Shown in pieces: positions 41,554-50,918 of a DNA stretch of 64,000 nt (position 1 is the first letter of the stretch; the number at the start of each line of letters is the position of its first letter). The DNA is taken from NCBI GenBank assembly GCA_024867545.1, contig JANFNE010000055.1, positions 248,001 to 312,000 of the forward strand, given 5' to 3'. Source of the stretch: Phytopythium helicoides. Lineage: Eukaryota; Oomycota; Peronosporomycetes; Pythiales; Pythiaceae. The translations under genes and the position numbers were made by a program. The notes below the pieces were generated by a model. The model did not search any database and was not told the DNA's origin. It worked only from the letters and a program-made list of their open reading frames with translations.

Positions 41554-43233
41554 TCATGCTGCACTAGCTTCCTGACCGGATGGAGCGCCATTGAAACGCG
41601 GCAATAGTTGCTCAGCCACAGACGAATCAACTCCTAATATTTCGTAGCACTTTCGCTTCCACGCGTGAGCAATCGAGCCATATTCATCGTCATCATCACC
41701 CTCGCCAATATTCACAATCGCGGTTGCCATTAGCTTGTCCAGACAACGATGAAGACCGTATCCTTGCAAAGCCAACTCCGTAAAGTCGACAAGTGAATCC
41801 GAGTGCGTCGATATCATCGATAACCTTGACTGAGCGTCAACAGCAAACTCACGAAGTTGATGCAATGCATCCTCATCTCCGTCGACACGTGTCTGAATGT
41901 CTTCAACTCGAGTCCACAACAAATCATGGATTTGATAAATCTTGTCTAGAGATCCCAAATCTCTCTTGGTGTTTCGTTCGTGTGTGATGTGGCTCCTGGT
42001 CAATGACGTCAGAACTGGAACATCTAGTTGTGACGATATGTTTGTTGGCTGATCGGATGGTTGTTGCTTATTCTGCTGACGTATCCCAGCCAACATCGCT
42101 AACTCATCCACGATCGTGCAGATCTGGATGCGTTCTCCGGGATTGAACTTACACATATTCTCGACCAGTTGCCATTGAGCATCCGTGCATCCAGCTGGAC
42201 GATCAGGAAGCTTGCTCCGCTTCATCAAGTACTTCACAACGCCTCTGTCCAAATATTTCCACGGAACCCGTGGTCGCACCTCCTCTCCTTCGTCAGGTTT
42301 AGCTGATGCTGCTTCAACCACTCGAAGCGCCTCGACAATGCACATTCCGAACGAAAACACATCCGATTCGAAACTAGGAGTTGTTGTTTCTCCTAGCATC
42401 AGCTCCGGCGCCAACCAGTGCCATGCACCAGTGATATTTCCAGATTTGTCCGAGTCGCTATTACCATCAACACTCGCAGCCAAACTCAAACCAAAATCCG
42501 TCACCTTCGCCTTCTTGTCACTGCCCACCACGATATTGTTGCACTTCAGGTCGCAATGCACAATACCACGTTCGTGCAAATACAACAGACCGAGAGCAGC
42601 TTCGTGTAGTTTCTTCCAAATCTCATCAGGGTGCTTTGCGAGATATTTGTCAAGGGACCCGTTCGACGCATATTCACATACGAAGAATGGTTGACGTCCG
42701 ACGTGGCAGGCACCAAACAGACGTACGACATGTGGGTGACTGAGCTTGAACCAGATGTTTGCTTCCTTCTCGAACATTCTGCGATCTTCAGCTTGTGATG
42801 ACTTTGGGATAGTTGATCGTATATTTGAGGGGAGACTCAGTGACGATGTGAAGGATGCAGTCATTCCCCATGTTTCAGACAATTCGTTATCGCCACCAAC
42901 CAGTGATTCCAAACGCTTGACGACCACGTCTGAATCCAACCACTTTGCAAGATGCACACTTCCGAACCCACCATTACCAATCTGCTTCCCTCGCATATCA
43001 GTCAATTCGTACCAAGGTATGAACCATACAGGAAGATTGGTCGAAAAGACTTCACTTGCATCCAACCTACTCTTCAGATCGTTATATGTCGTCATCATGA
43101 TCTCGCGCTGATCATCAGTGTAGGTTGTGCTAACCCTATTGATCTCTGAGTGTAGATACACCAGAAACGCTGTAAGCTCCTCAGTCGTTTCGAGTTCGTC
43201 TAGAATGAGCATTGTCTTCGAGATCTCTGACAT
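41554..43233 (-). CDS. TKL-type protein kinase, 3' half of a split ANK-pseudokinase-kinase gene
   Basis: A 559-residue frame from MSEISKTMLILDEL. A linker with TDDQREIMMTTYNDLKSRL precedes WFIPWYELTDMRGKQ. The kinase domain begins at IGNGGFGSVHLAKW; VVVKRLES holds the ATP lysine. Then follow HPHVVRLFGACHVGRQPF, the catalytic loop HCDLKCNN (HRD type with Cys), DFGLSLA, the APE-type segment LAPELMLGE and SFGMCIVEALRVVE. All catalytic Lys, Asp, Asn and DFG residues are present, so activity is likely. A helical C-terminal tail follows. The frame overlaps the next frame upstream by 53 nt. Compared with the single 1564-residue gene at 51.7-56.4 kb, this looks like its 3' half after a frameshift. 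Very recently exchanged: the kinase is nearly identical to that copy. Confidence 0.8.
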   Translation of the reverse strand: MSEISKTMLILDELETTEELTAFLVYLHSEINRVSTTYTDDQREIMMTTYNDLKSRLDASEVFSTNLPVWFIPWYELTDMRGKQIGNGGFGSVHLAKWLDSDVVVKRLESLVGGDNELSETWGMTASFTSSLSLPSNIRSTIPKSSQAEDRRMFEKEANIWFKLSHPHVVRLFGACHVGRQPFFVCEYASNGSLDKYLAKHPDEIWKKLHEAALGLLYLHERGIVHCDLKCNNIVVGSDKKAKVTDFGLSLAASVDGNSDSDKSGNITGAWHWLAPELMLGETTTPSFESDVFSFGMCIVEALRVVEAASAKPDEGEEVRPRVPWKYLDRGVVKYLMKRSKLPDRPAGCTDAQWQLVENMCKFNPGERIQICTIVDELAMLAGIRQQNKQQPSDQPTNISSQLDVPVLTSLTRSHITHERNTKRDLGSLDKIYQIHDLLWTRVEDIQTRVDGDEDALHQLREFAVDAQSRLSMISTHSDSLVDFTELALQGYGLHRCLDKLMATAIVNIGEGDDDDEYGSIAHAWKRKCYEILGVDSSVAEQLLPRFNGAPSGQEASAA

Positions 43234-46048
43234 GAATGAACACCGGAGTTTCTTGTGAGCGATAATGATCGCTATGTTCAGATATTACTGTTAGAGCATC
43301 GTCATCATGGTGCTCACAAATTCCAAGCTGAGTCTTGAGGTCGGTAATACGTCGACGTAAGGCGTACAAGGTACTTGCAGTGGCTCTCATTGAAGACAAC
43401 TGAGTGGCAAGAGTGGCTTGGTTGGCATTTTCGACCAGTCTCGTAGTATCTTGCAGCAAAAAGTGCAATTTCTCCACCACATGTTGGGGCTGCGACGTCT
43501 CTTGGATAATATCGTAGATTTCCACGAGGTCATCGATAACTGACTGACCAAGATCAGATTTGGTAGTAGCTGCAGCGGCATTTTTGCATGTGCCTAGTAG
43601 TTTTGCCCACTGTGTTGCCAATTCGTTGTGCCAGCTTTCAGTACCTCTGGTATTTTTCTTTGACTGGTTATGCATTGTTAGGCTGATGCTGTCGTGCTCT
43701 TTTGTGGCTAAATCACCAAACAGACGAACACAAGCAGAAGCAGGCGGCCTGAGAGTCGGATCGAGGCAGCATAGTTGAGCCAACAATTGTCTGAAGTTTT
43801 CCAACACTTCAACAGGTTGGTACATATCGCGATCCCTTGTTTCTGGATCCCAATAATGTTTGGCCGATCTTACCCAGCGCTCAGAAGCTGCATGCCACGG
43901 GATATTCCCCGTCATTATTTCCAAGAGACACAGACCAAGGGCGTACACATCAGACGCTTGAGATGGCTTCCCACCCTTCAGCACCTCTGGTGACTGCCAA
44001 CGCATTGAACCAACAAAACCACGAGAATTACCTGACACCGGGACAAAACTACCTCGACTCGAACCCGAAGATCCACTCAAACCAAAATTTGCAAGCTTTG
44101 CCTGATCATCATCTCCCATAAGAATGTTGCTCCCACGCAAGTCTCCGTGAATGATACCACGCTCATGCAAATACGCTAGTCCCAGTGCTGCATGGTGCAG
44201 ATATCGCCACGGTCTTCGATTCTCCGAACGACATGCTTTCAGATACTCCACCACAGACCCTTTGCTTGCCAACTCGCACACAAACAAGTGATGGCCCACA
44301 TCACACGCGCCATAGAGTTTCAACACATTTGGGTGCCGTAACTGATGCCATAATGTCACTTCATCGTAAAAAGTCGTGTTGGCTGCGTCGGGTATGAACA
44401 GTTTCAATGCGACTGGGGCGTCGAGCCACGTAGCAATGAAGTCAGCGGCGGTACTGTTAGCGTCGGTTGCTTTTGTGACGTCGAGATTGAATGGAGATAT
44501 GAGCAGGTCGGAATGACTTGACGAAACCGCAGTAGTTGGGTTAGCATCCCATTTGGCAACTGTCGGCAACAAAATAGATCTTGACTCATATCGTAAGAGC
44601 ATCCGATGGATATCAAGGTATCCTTTTCGTGCAGCAACAGCAGCTGCTGTGAAGCCATCCCTATTAACGATCTTGACATCAGCTCCGCTGTCAATGAGAC
44701 ACTTCACAACATCCAATCGACCCGATTCTGCAGCCCTGATCAAAACTGTGTCGCCGTTCTTATCAGCAGAGTTTGCATCAGCTCCGTGCTCAGCGAGATA
44801 CTTTACAACGCTCAAGCGAGCAGATTCTGCAGCTCTGGATAAAGCTGTCCCGTCATTCGTAACACTGGAATTTGCACTGGCACCGCGTTTGACGAAGAAT
44901 TTCACTACACTCAGCCGACCATTTGATGGAGCCCTTATGAATGCTGTGTCTTCAGCGCGGTCAGTTGCATTTTCATCCGCGCCGCGATCAATTAAGTACT
45001 TCACAACGCCTAAATGACCGTTCTCAGCTGCTCGTATCAATTCTGATCGACCATCAATGTCACATGTATTTACGTCAGCTCCATGCTCAACGAGGTACTC
45101 CACAACACTCAATCGACCATTCGAAACTGCCAACATCAAAGCCATGGATCCGTCGTTGTGCGTGGCACCCGTAGCGTCACCACGCTCCATGAAGTACTTC
45201 ACAACGTCCAAATGACCATTTCCAGCAGCCTTTGTCAAAGCTGTCTCTCCATCTTTGCCAATGGCACCCATATCAGCACCGTGCTCGCCAAGATATTGCA
45301 CAACATCCAAGCGGCCATTTGACGCAGAAAGTATCAAAGCTGTCCATCCGCTGATGTCAATCGCATTCACATCCGCGCCGTACTCTACGAGAAACTTGAT
45401 GATGTCCAAGCGACCACCTCTTGTAGCTTTCATCAACGCCGTCTCTCCATTGTAGTCAGTGGCATTTACATCAGCGCTCCGTTCAACGAGGTACTTCACA
45501 ATGTTCAAGCGGCCACCTGTTGCGGCCCAGATCAAAGCTGTCTGCCCGTCTTTGCCGGTAGCATTCACATCAGCGCCATGCTCAACGAGGAACTTCACAA
45601 CATCCCATTCACGCCTTGCTGCTGCCTTCATCAAAGCCGTCCAGTGGTCGTTACCGGCAGCGTTCACATCAGCGCCATGCTCAACAAGTACCGTCGCAGC
45701 ATCCAAGTGGCCCCACAGAGCAGTCCACATCAAAGCCGTCTCTCCGTCGTGGCCAGCAGCATTTACATCCGCGCCACACTCAACAAGGTACTTCACAACG
45801 CCCCATTGGCCGTGTGCTGCTGCCCGAATCAACGCCGTCTGTCCATCAGTGCCAGCGCCATCGACGTGTGCGCCACGGCTAACTAAGGACACCACAACTT
45901 CCAAGTGGCCATTGCCAGCAGCTTTCACCAGCGACGTTCTTCCTTCTCCATCTTTCGAATTCACATCAGCGCCACTGTCGACAACGCGTCGCACAGCATC
46001 CAAATCTCCCTTTTCAGCAGCCGCAAACAGTTCTTCCTCCCTCGCCAT
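43181..46048 (-). CDS. Ankyrin-repeat protein with degenerate kinase domain, 5' half of a split gene
   Basis: Start at 46048 (MAREEELFAAAEKGDL); 955 residues. About 15 ankyrin repeats occupy residues 1-490, many with the consensus DGxTALxxAAxxGxxDVVKYLVExGADVNA. A kinase-like domain follows at about 525-780. The VAIK-type lysine is there (VALKLFIPDAAN) but no glycine-rich loop is recognisable, the catalytic loop is HGDLRGSN (Lys to Arg), and DFG is replaced by NFG (KLANFGLSG). It probably cannot coordinate Mg as usual: a likely pseudokinase. The frame then ends in a linker with stop at 43181, overlapping the intact kinase frame downstream, which relatives read in continuous frame. Possible outcomes are a truncated ANK-pseudokinase, or an old frameshift in a decaying copy. 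Confidence 0.8.
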   Translation of the reverse strand: MAREEELFAAAEKGDLDAVRRVVDSGADVNSKDGEGRTSLVKAAGNGHLEVVVSLVSRGAHVDGAGTDGQTALIRAAAHGQWGVVKYLVECGADVNAAGHDGETALMWTALWGHLDAATVLVEHGADVNAAGNDHWTALMKAAARREWDVVKFLVEHGADVNATGKDGQTALIWAATGGRLNIVKYLVERSADVNATDYNGETALMKATRGGRLDIIKFLVEYGADVNAIDISGWTALILSASNGRLDVVQYLGEHGADMGAIGKDGETALTKAAGNGHLDVVKYFMERGDATGATHNDGSMALMLAVSNGRLSVVEYLVEHGADVNTCDIDGRSELIRAAENGHLGVVKYLIDRGADENATDRAEDTAFIRAPSNGRLSVVKFFVKRGASANSSVTNDGTALSRAAESARLSVVKYLAEHGADANSADKNGDTVLIRAAESGRLDVVKCLIDSGADVKIVNRDGFTAAAVAARKGYLDIHRMLLRYESRSILLPTVAKWDANPTTAVSSSHSDLLISPFNLDVTKATDANSTAADFIATWLDAPVALKLFIPDAANTTFYDEVTLWHQLRHPNVLKLYGACDVGHHLFVCELASKGSVVEYLKACRSENRRPWRYLHHAALGLAYLHERGIIHGDLRGSNILMGDDDQAKLANFGLSGSSGSSRGSFVPVSGNSRGFVGSMRWQSPEVLKGGKPSQASDVYALGLCLLEIMTGNIPWHAASERWVRSAKHYWDPETRDRDMYQPVEVLENFRQLLAQLCCLDPTLRPPASACVRLFGDLATKEHDSISLTMHNQSKKNTRGTESWHNELATQWAKLLGTCKNAAAATTKSDLGQSVIDDLVEIYDIIQETSQPQHVVEKLHFLLQDTTRLVENANQATLATQLSSMRATASTLYALRRRITDLKTQLGICEHHDDDALTVISEHSDHYRSQETPVFIHVRDLEDNAHSRRTRND

Positions 46049-46697
46049 CGGGCCACGCAATTTGCGTCACGACCGAGCCCTCCTCTCCCTCCAACTCTGC
46101 GGCAGGATCCTCGCGAATCGACCGCTGGCCGAGCGGCCAAACGTCGACGACAGCGACACCAGCGTCCGCAAATGCGAACCCGTAAGCTCCCTGGTCCATC
46201 TCGCTCCCTTCCACCAATCAGACGCCATCGCGTGCTCCGATGGCTCCACATCCAGCTTGAAGTGTTCGCAGTCGCAACACCACGGTCAACAGCTCATGCA
46301 CCATGGCAAGAGATGGTCGTCCATCTGGACGATGCAAGGTGTATTTGCTGGGATTCAAGGGCGGGTTGCTCGTGAGCGAGCTTTCATATTAGCCCCAAGC
46401 AGATATCAGTCAACTCGCTGTTTAAGACCAAAGTCTACGGATACCAGCTTTTTGGAAAACCGAAAACTGAACACGATGTCACAACGCACTCTGGAGAGCT
46501 CTACAACATGGATTGATCGGACAATGGACAATGTGCGCTCAGTCGACTCGACATTTCGGTTCGATGGCTCAATCGATCGATTACAACTAGCATCCAACAC
46601 TTCACATTTCTAGTGATCATATCACACCACATTTAATCACATCAACAGAACGAGGAAGAGCAAGCCTTGCGGGATCGGCCAGCGGATTAAAACTTTC
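46049..46697. other. Intergenic region upstream of the ANK gene
   Basis: About 650 bp with only weak frames. It contains the promoter of the minus-strand ANK gene. The right end becomes AT-rich (46585-46665) before the first copies of the tandem repeat. Confidence 0.5.
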
Positions 46698-46924
46698 AAC
46701 AACGTGAAAAGAGTGAGTGAGCGAGCCGAGTCGTCTTCCATGACGGCCGCCATCACCGACTCGTACTCGACGAGCGATGCATCTGGGTTGGACCTTCTCG
46801 CAATGGGGGAGCGAGTCTGGTCCCGTCCGCAACAGCAGCGTGAAAAGAGTGAGTGAGTGAGTGAGCGAGCCGAGTCGTCTTCCATGACGGCCGCCATCAC
46901 CGACTCGTACTCGACGAGCGATGT
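46698..46924 (+). repeat. Tandem repeat tract 1 (about 144-bp unit, about 1.6 copies)
   Basis: Two partial copies with core spacing 144 bp (cores at 46741 and 46885). Plus-strand motif: gagtgagtgagcgagccgag ... cgacgagcgatg. This subfamily has ggttggaccttctcgcaatg. Breaks into unrelated sequence after cgacgagcgatg at 46924. Confidence 0.85.
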
Positions 46925-47100
46925 AATTAGCCCACGCAAAACAATGCCAGCAAATATTGTTGAATTAATGCGTCCCGAAAATAAGTTTGACCACCTGACC
47001 GGAAACTTTGACTGCTACGCATGTGGCAAACAGCTCAACATCAAGCAAATGCTACCAGTCCGTGTGCTGCGAGTCTGCGTGTTGCTAGTCTGAGTGCAGC
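46925..47100 (+). pseudogene. Fragment with CxxC motif, possibly an HNH-type nuclease remnant
   Basis: After leaving the repeat at 46924, the plus-strand frame reads PENKFDHLTGNFDCYACGKQ then LNIKQM and stops soon after (about 47093). The CYACGK pair preceding a LNIKQM-type helix is like the first knuckle of HNH-fold endonucleases common in giant viruses and phages, but the matching His and second CxxC are absent here, so this is a fragment at most. I keep the call weak. It lies between tract 1 and the acidic-tail ORF. Confidence 0.3.
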
Positions 47101-47562
47101 GTATTGGATAAAAAAAAACTCGAAATGAAGGGTGTAAAAATATAAAAAATCAACCATGTGTGGCTGCTTTTCGCGAGAGCGCTTTGCGCGTACGCGTCGA
47201 GACTCATAATCGGCAGCCTCCATCTCTACGTCGCTCTCTACGTCACCCTCACCGTAGTGTGGATCAGTAAGTGCGTCAAATTCCTCAGGGGCTGATGGAG
47301 ATCCAGTGGAGAGCTTCTCGTCTTCCTCGTAGGAAGTTTGAGCTCCGGTGGCCCGGAAGTATAGGTCGTAATTGTGAGCCACCAACGAAACAGGGTCTCC
47401 CAAAGCTAGCGCCAGGTCACTGCAATCAGTGTCTTTGAGGAGAGCCTTAACAACTCCCTCTTGGATAGCCTTAACGATGAGATCTCTCTCGTTGTTGATC
47501 GTAAGCTTTAGAGTTTCAAGACTGATATCCCGAATCTTTGAAAGGCATCTTTCCTTTCCCAT
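47101..47562 (-). CDS. Unidentified ORF with acidic tail, between repeat tracts
   Basis: Minus-strand frame 47562 to 47041, 173 residues. MGKERCLSKIRDISLETLKL starts it; the middle is helical and moderately hydrophilic, then an acidic stretch (DPHYGEGDVESDVEMEAADY) is followed by a basic KRSREK segment. The last 30 residues (translation of 47130-47041) look like read-through, and the true stop may be obscured by the fragment on the other strand. No family recognised. Position suggests a piece of the same foreign element as the helicase. Confidence 0.4.
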
Positions 47563-47664
47563 GTCAATGACGAAGCCTAATTATTTTTGTTCGTTCTTGG
47601 CTTCCGTCATGCAGCGAAACATGGCTTGGAAATTGAAATCGAACGTGTCAGTTTCGTTCGCCAG

Positions 47665-48144
47665 GACGGGACCAGACTCGCTCCCCCATTGCGAGAAGGT
47701 CCGTCCAACCCAGACGCATCGCTCGTCGAGTACGAGTCGGTGATGGCGGCCGTCGTGGAAGACGACTCGGCTCGCTCACTCACTCACTCACTCTTTCACG
47801 CTGCTGTTGCGGACGGGACCAGGCTCGCTCCCCCATTGCGAGAAGGTCCAACCCAGATACATCGCTCGTCGAGTACGAGTCGGTGATGGCGGCCGTCGTG
47901 GAAGACGACTCGGCTCGCTCACTCACTCACTCACTCTTTCACGCTGCTGTTGCGGACGGGACCAGACTCGCTCTCCCATTGCGAGAAGGCCCAACCCAGA
48001 TACATCGCTCGTCGAGTACGAGTCGGTGATGGCGGCCGTCGTGGAAGACGACTCGGCTCGCTCACTCACTCACTCACTCTTTCACGCTGCTGTTGCGGAC
48101 GGGACCAGGCTCGCTCCCCCATTGCGAGATGGTCCAACCCAGAT
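47665..48144 (-). repeat. Tandem repeat tract 2 (143-bp unit, reversed orientation)
   Basis: About 3.4 copies, reversed relative to tracts 1 and 3. Cores (tgatggcggccgtcg) at 47741, 47884 and 48027 are spaced 143 bp. This subfamily has extended tcactcactcactc runs and the ggtccaaccc variant. It starts at gacggg (47665) and ends at ggtccaacccagat (about 48144), where the helicase frame begins. Confidence 0.9.
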
Positions 48145-48150
48145 GAATGA

Positions 48151-49341
48151 ATGGCGGATTTTGTGGTCAACAAGCGCGACGAACTTCGCGAAAACTGGCA
48201 AAGCACATTGGATGGGATCGAGTTCCGGCCTCGTTGGAAGTACGCGATCCAAACGACCAAGAACCATCTTCTAGATGCAGGCGACGATCCCCAGATAATT
48301 CTCTGGAGCCACATTGCTCGTAGCGGAAAAAGGTACATGATGTTTGGGCTGATCCAGGAGCTGATCGAAAACCCAGTTCCAATCACAAAGGACAAGAACT
48401 TCTTGATCATCACGACGGCCCCCGGAGAGACGCTGGCACAATACATTGACGTCTCTGGGAATCTCAGCGGAGAAGGATACAACGTTCAGATCGTGGATGC
48501 AAAAAGTATCAAAGAGAACACGGCGGACGGCAGCAAAAATGTCTATATCGCGTCAAAGCAGCTGCTGACCCACCGGGCCAACAAGAACTACAGCCTTGAA
48601 AATGTCGGGATAATCTTCTTCGACGAAGCTCATCATGGAGGCACCACTGATCTGTCTAAGGATGCGTTGGAGAAGTACTCAGGTGCCTCCATGATCTTTC
48701 TTGCGGCGACCTACTTTAAGGTTAAAGCGAATTTTGACATCGACGCAGAAATTTCGTGGAATCTCCACGATATCGAGATTGCCAAAGCAGGTTGCGTCGA
48801 GGCCCTGGAACATAAATATCCAGGCATCACAGAGTGCTGGGATGCCAATGCGTGCGACGTATACTCCGCCTTCCCTGGCCTGGTCACGATCTGCATGGAT
48901 ACCACGCCTGTCTACCACACAAAACTCCTCGCCATGGATAAGGAGAAAACATGCCTGAAGCATCCCGATAAGGTCAATGAAATGTTCGCTTCTGCCATCA
49001 AGGCCATTCGAGGCATTGATGACGCCATGGTGCAGCGACGCATTCTAAACCCTGAGGATCCGACCGTCATTATGTGTTTCGTGAACAGAAAGCAGATTAA
49101 AAGGGTTAGCGAGTTGCTTGACGAATTGTTGAGCAGCAAGTATGACTTCCTTGAGATTTGCCGGTGCCACACACTGGACGAAAATACAGACCGCACTGGC
49201 GTACGGATCGCGAAGTCGATCTCGTTGGCCAAACGGAAGGGGAAAGAGGCTGTGTTCGTGATCACAGGCGCAATGGGACATCTCGGAGTTACGATTCCGA
49301 AGTGCGATGTTGTCATCCGCAACAGCAGCGTGAAAGAGTGA
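48151..49341 (+). CDS. Truncated SF2 helicase, giant-virus-like
   Basis: A 396-residue frame. A FRPRWKYAIQTT Q-like segment is followed by motif I ILWSHIARSGKRYMMFGLI, a form (W...RSGKxYxMxGLI) I associate with NCLDV-type helicases, though the Ser/Thr after GK is Arg here. Motif II is FFDEAHHGG and motif III SMIFLAATYFKV; a WNLHDIEIAKAG segment is also NCLDV-like. The second RecA half has DPTVIMCFVNRKQ, AVFVITGAMGHLGVTIPKCD and VVI, then runs straight into the tandem repeat (RNSSVKE) and stops. Motif VI (QxxGRxxR) is missing. With motif I altered and motif VI lost it is unlikely to be active. Both ends coincide with repeat tract edges. No intron. Confidence 0.65.
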   Translation: MADFVVNKRDELRENWQSTLDGIEFRPRWKYAIQTTKNHLLDAGDDPQIILWSHIARSGKRYMMFGLIQELIENPVPITKDKNFLIITTAPGETLAQYIDVSGNLSGEGYNVQIVDAKSIKENTADGSKNVYIASKQLLTHRANKNYSLENVGIIFFDEAHHGGTTDLSKDALEKYSGASMIFLAATYFKVKANFDIDAEISWNLHDIEIAKAGCVEALEHKYPGITECWDANACDVYSAFPGLVTICMDTTPVYHTKLLAMDKEKTCLKHPDKVNEMFASAIKAIRGIDDAMVQRRILNPEDPTVIMCFVNRKQIKRVSELLDELLSSKYDFLEICRCHTLDENTDRTGVRIAKSISLAKRKGKEAVFVITGAMGHLGVTIPKCDVVIRNSSVKE

Positions 49342-50757
49342 GTGAGCGAGCCGAGTCGTCTTCCATGACGGCCGCCATCACCGACTCGTACTCGACGAGC
49401 GATGTATCTGGATTGGGCTTCTCGCAATGGGGGAGCGAGCCTGGTCCCGTCCGCTACAGCAGCGTGAAAGAGTGAGTGAGCGAGCCGAGTCGTCTTCCAC
49501 GACGGCCGCCATCACCGACTCGTACTCGACGAGCGATGCGTCTGCGTTGGGCTTCTCGCAATGGGGGAGCGAGCCTGGTCCCGTCCGCAACAGCAGCGTG
49601 AAAGAGTGAGTGAGCGAGCCGAGTCGTCTTCCACGACGGCCGCCATCACCGACTCGTACTCGACGAGCGATGCGTCTGCGTTGGGCTTCTCGCAATGGGG
49701 GAGCGAGCCTGGTCCCGTCCGCTACAGCAGCGTGAAAGAGTGAGTGAGCGAGCCGAGTCGTCTTCCACGACGGCCGCCATCACCGACTCGTACTCGACGA
49801 GCGATGCGTCTGCGTTGGGCTTCTCGCAATGGGGGAGCGAGCCTGGTCCCGTCCGCAACAGCAGCGTGAAAGAGTGAGTGAGCGAGCCGAGTCGTCTTCC
49901 ACGACGGCCGCCATCACCGACTCGTACTCGACGAGCGATGCGTCTGCGTTGGGCTTCTCGCAATGGGGGAGCGAGCCTGGTCCCGTCCGCAACAGCAGCG
50001 TGAAAGAGTGAGTGAGCGAGCCGAGTCGTCTTCCACGACGGCCGCCATCACCGACTCGTACTCGACGAGCGATGCGTCTGCGTTGGGCTTCTCGCAATGG
50101 GGGAGCGAGCCTGGTCCCGTCCGCAACAGCAGCGTGAAAGAGTGAGTGAGCGAGCCGAGTCGTCTTCCACGACGGCCGCCATCACCGACTCGTACTCGAC
50201 GAGCGATGCGTCTGCGTTGGGCTTCTCGCAATGGGGGAGCGAGCCTGGTCCCGTCCGCAACAGCAGCGTGAAAGAGTGAGTGAGCGAGCCGAGTCGTCTT
50301 CCACGACGGCCGCCATCACCGACTCGTACTCGACGAGCGATGCGTCTGCGTTGGGCTTCTCGCAATGGGGGAGCGAGCCTGGTCCCGTCCGCAACAGCAG
50401 CGTGAAAGAGTGAGTGAGCGAGCCGAGTCGTCTTCCACGACGGCCGCCATCACCGACTCGTACTCGACGAGCGATGCGTCTGCGTTGGGCTTCTCGCAAT
50501 GGGGGAGCGAGCCTGGTCCCGTCCGCAACAGCAGCGTGAAAGAGTGAGTGAGCGAGCCGAGTCGTCTTCCACGACGGCCGCCATCACCGACTCGTACTCG
50601 ACGAGCGATGCGTCTGCGTTGGGCTTCTCGCAATGGGGGAGCGAGCCTGGTCCCGTCCGCAACAGCAGCGTGAAAGAGTGAGTGAGCGAGCCGAGTCGTC
50701 TTCCACGACGGCCGCCATCACCGACTCGTACTCGACGAGCGATGCGTCTGCGTTGGG
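49323..50757 (+). repeat. Tandem repeat tract 3 (134-bp unit, about 10.7 copies)
   Basis: The core gacggccgccatcac recurs at 49367, 49501, 49635 and every 134 bp to 50707 (11 cores). Copies are nearly identical; differences include ccgctacagc against ccgcaacagc and the first copy's ccatgacg against ccacgacg. The unit lacks the extra tcact run of tract 2. Because 134 is not a multiple of three, each strand gives families of overlapping, identical small frames (60 and 105 residues) that are not genes. It ends inside the predicted exon 2 described next. Confidence 0.95.
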
Positions 50758-50918
50758 CCTTCTCCCTCCGCGCCTACGAGTCACGAAACCGTCAGCAAAC
50801 CCGCCGCAGCCTACTGCTCCTCTCAACTCCTCACCTTCACTCACGTAGCTTGGCTGCTGGTTGTCGATGTCGTCGTCGCTTGCGCTGGAGCTGGCGGATC
50901 TGGAAGTGACGAGGCCAT
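50758..50918 (-). pseudogene. 5' end of a small gene: exon 1, intron and start of exon 2, source of the repeat
   Basis: On the minus strand an ATG at 50918 opens MASSLPDPPAPAQATTTSTT. Exon 1 runs 50918-50845; a 71-nt intron (50844-50774) has GTGAGT at its start and TAG at its end. Exon 2 continues RGGRRPNADASLVEYESVMA in frame, and from 50757 that sequence is the tandem repeat unit itself. So the repeat looks like an amplified part of exon 2. Whether any complete gene remains depends on the far side of the array, and no downstream exon is recognised. Splice call by eye. Confidence 0.5.

Noticed and set aside
49323..50757. CRISPR array
   Set aside because: Units are 134 bp head-to-tail with no unique spacers, in eukaryotic sequence; it is a tandem satellite.
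49427..50848. Many identical 60- and 105-residue frames across the repeat as genes
   Set aside because: They are phase-shifted translations of the same 134-bp unit on both strands and change wherever the unit does.
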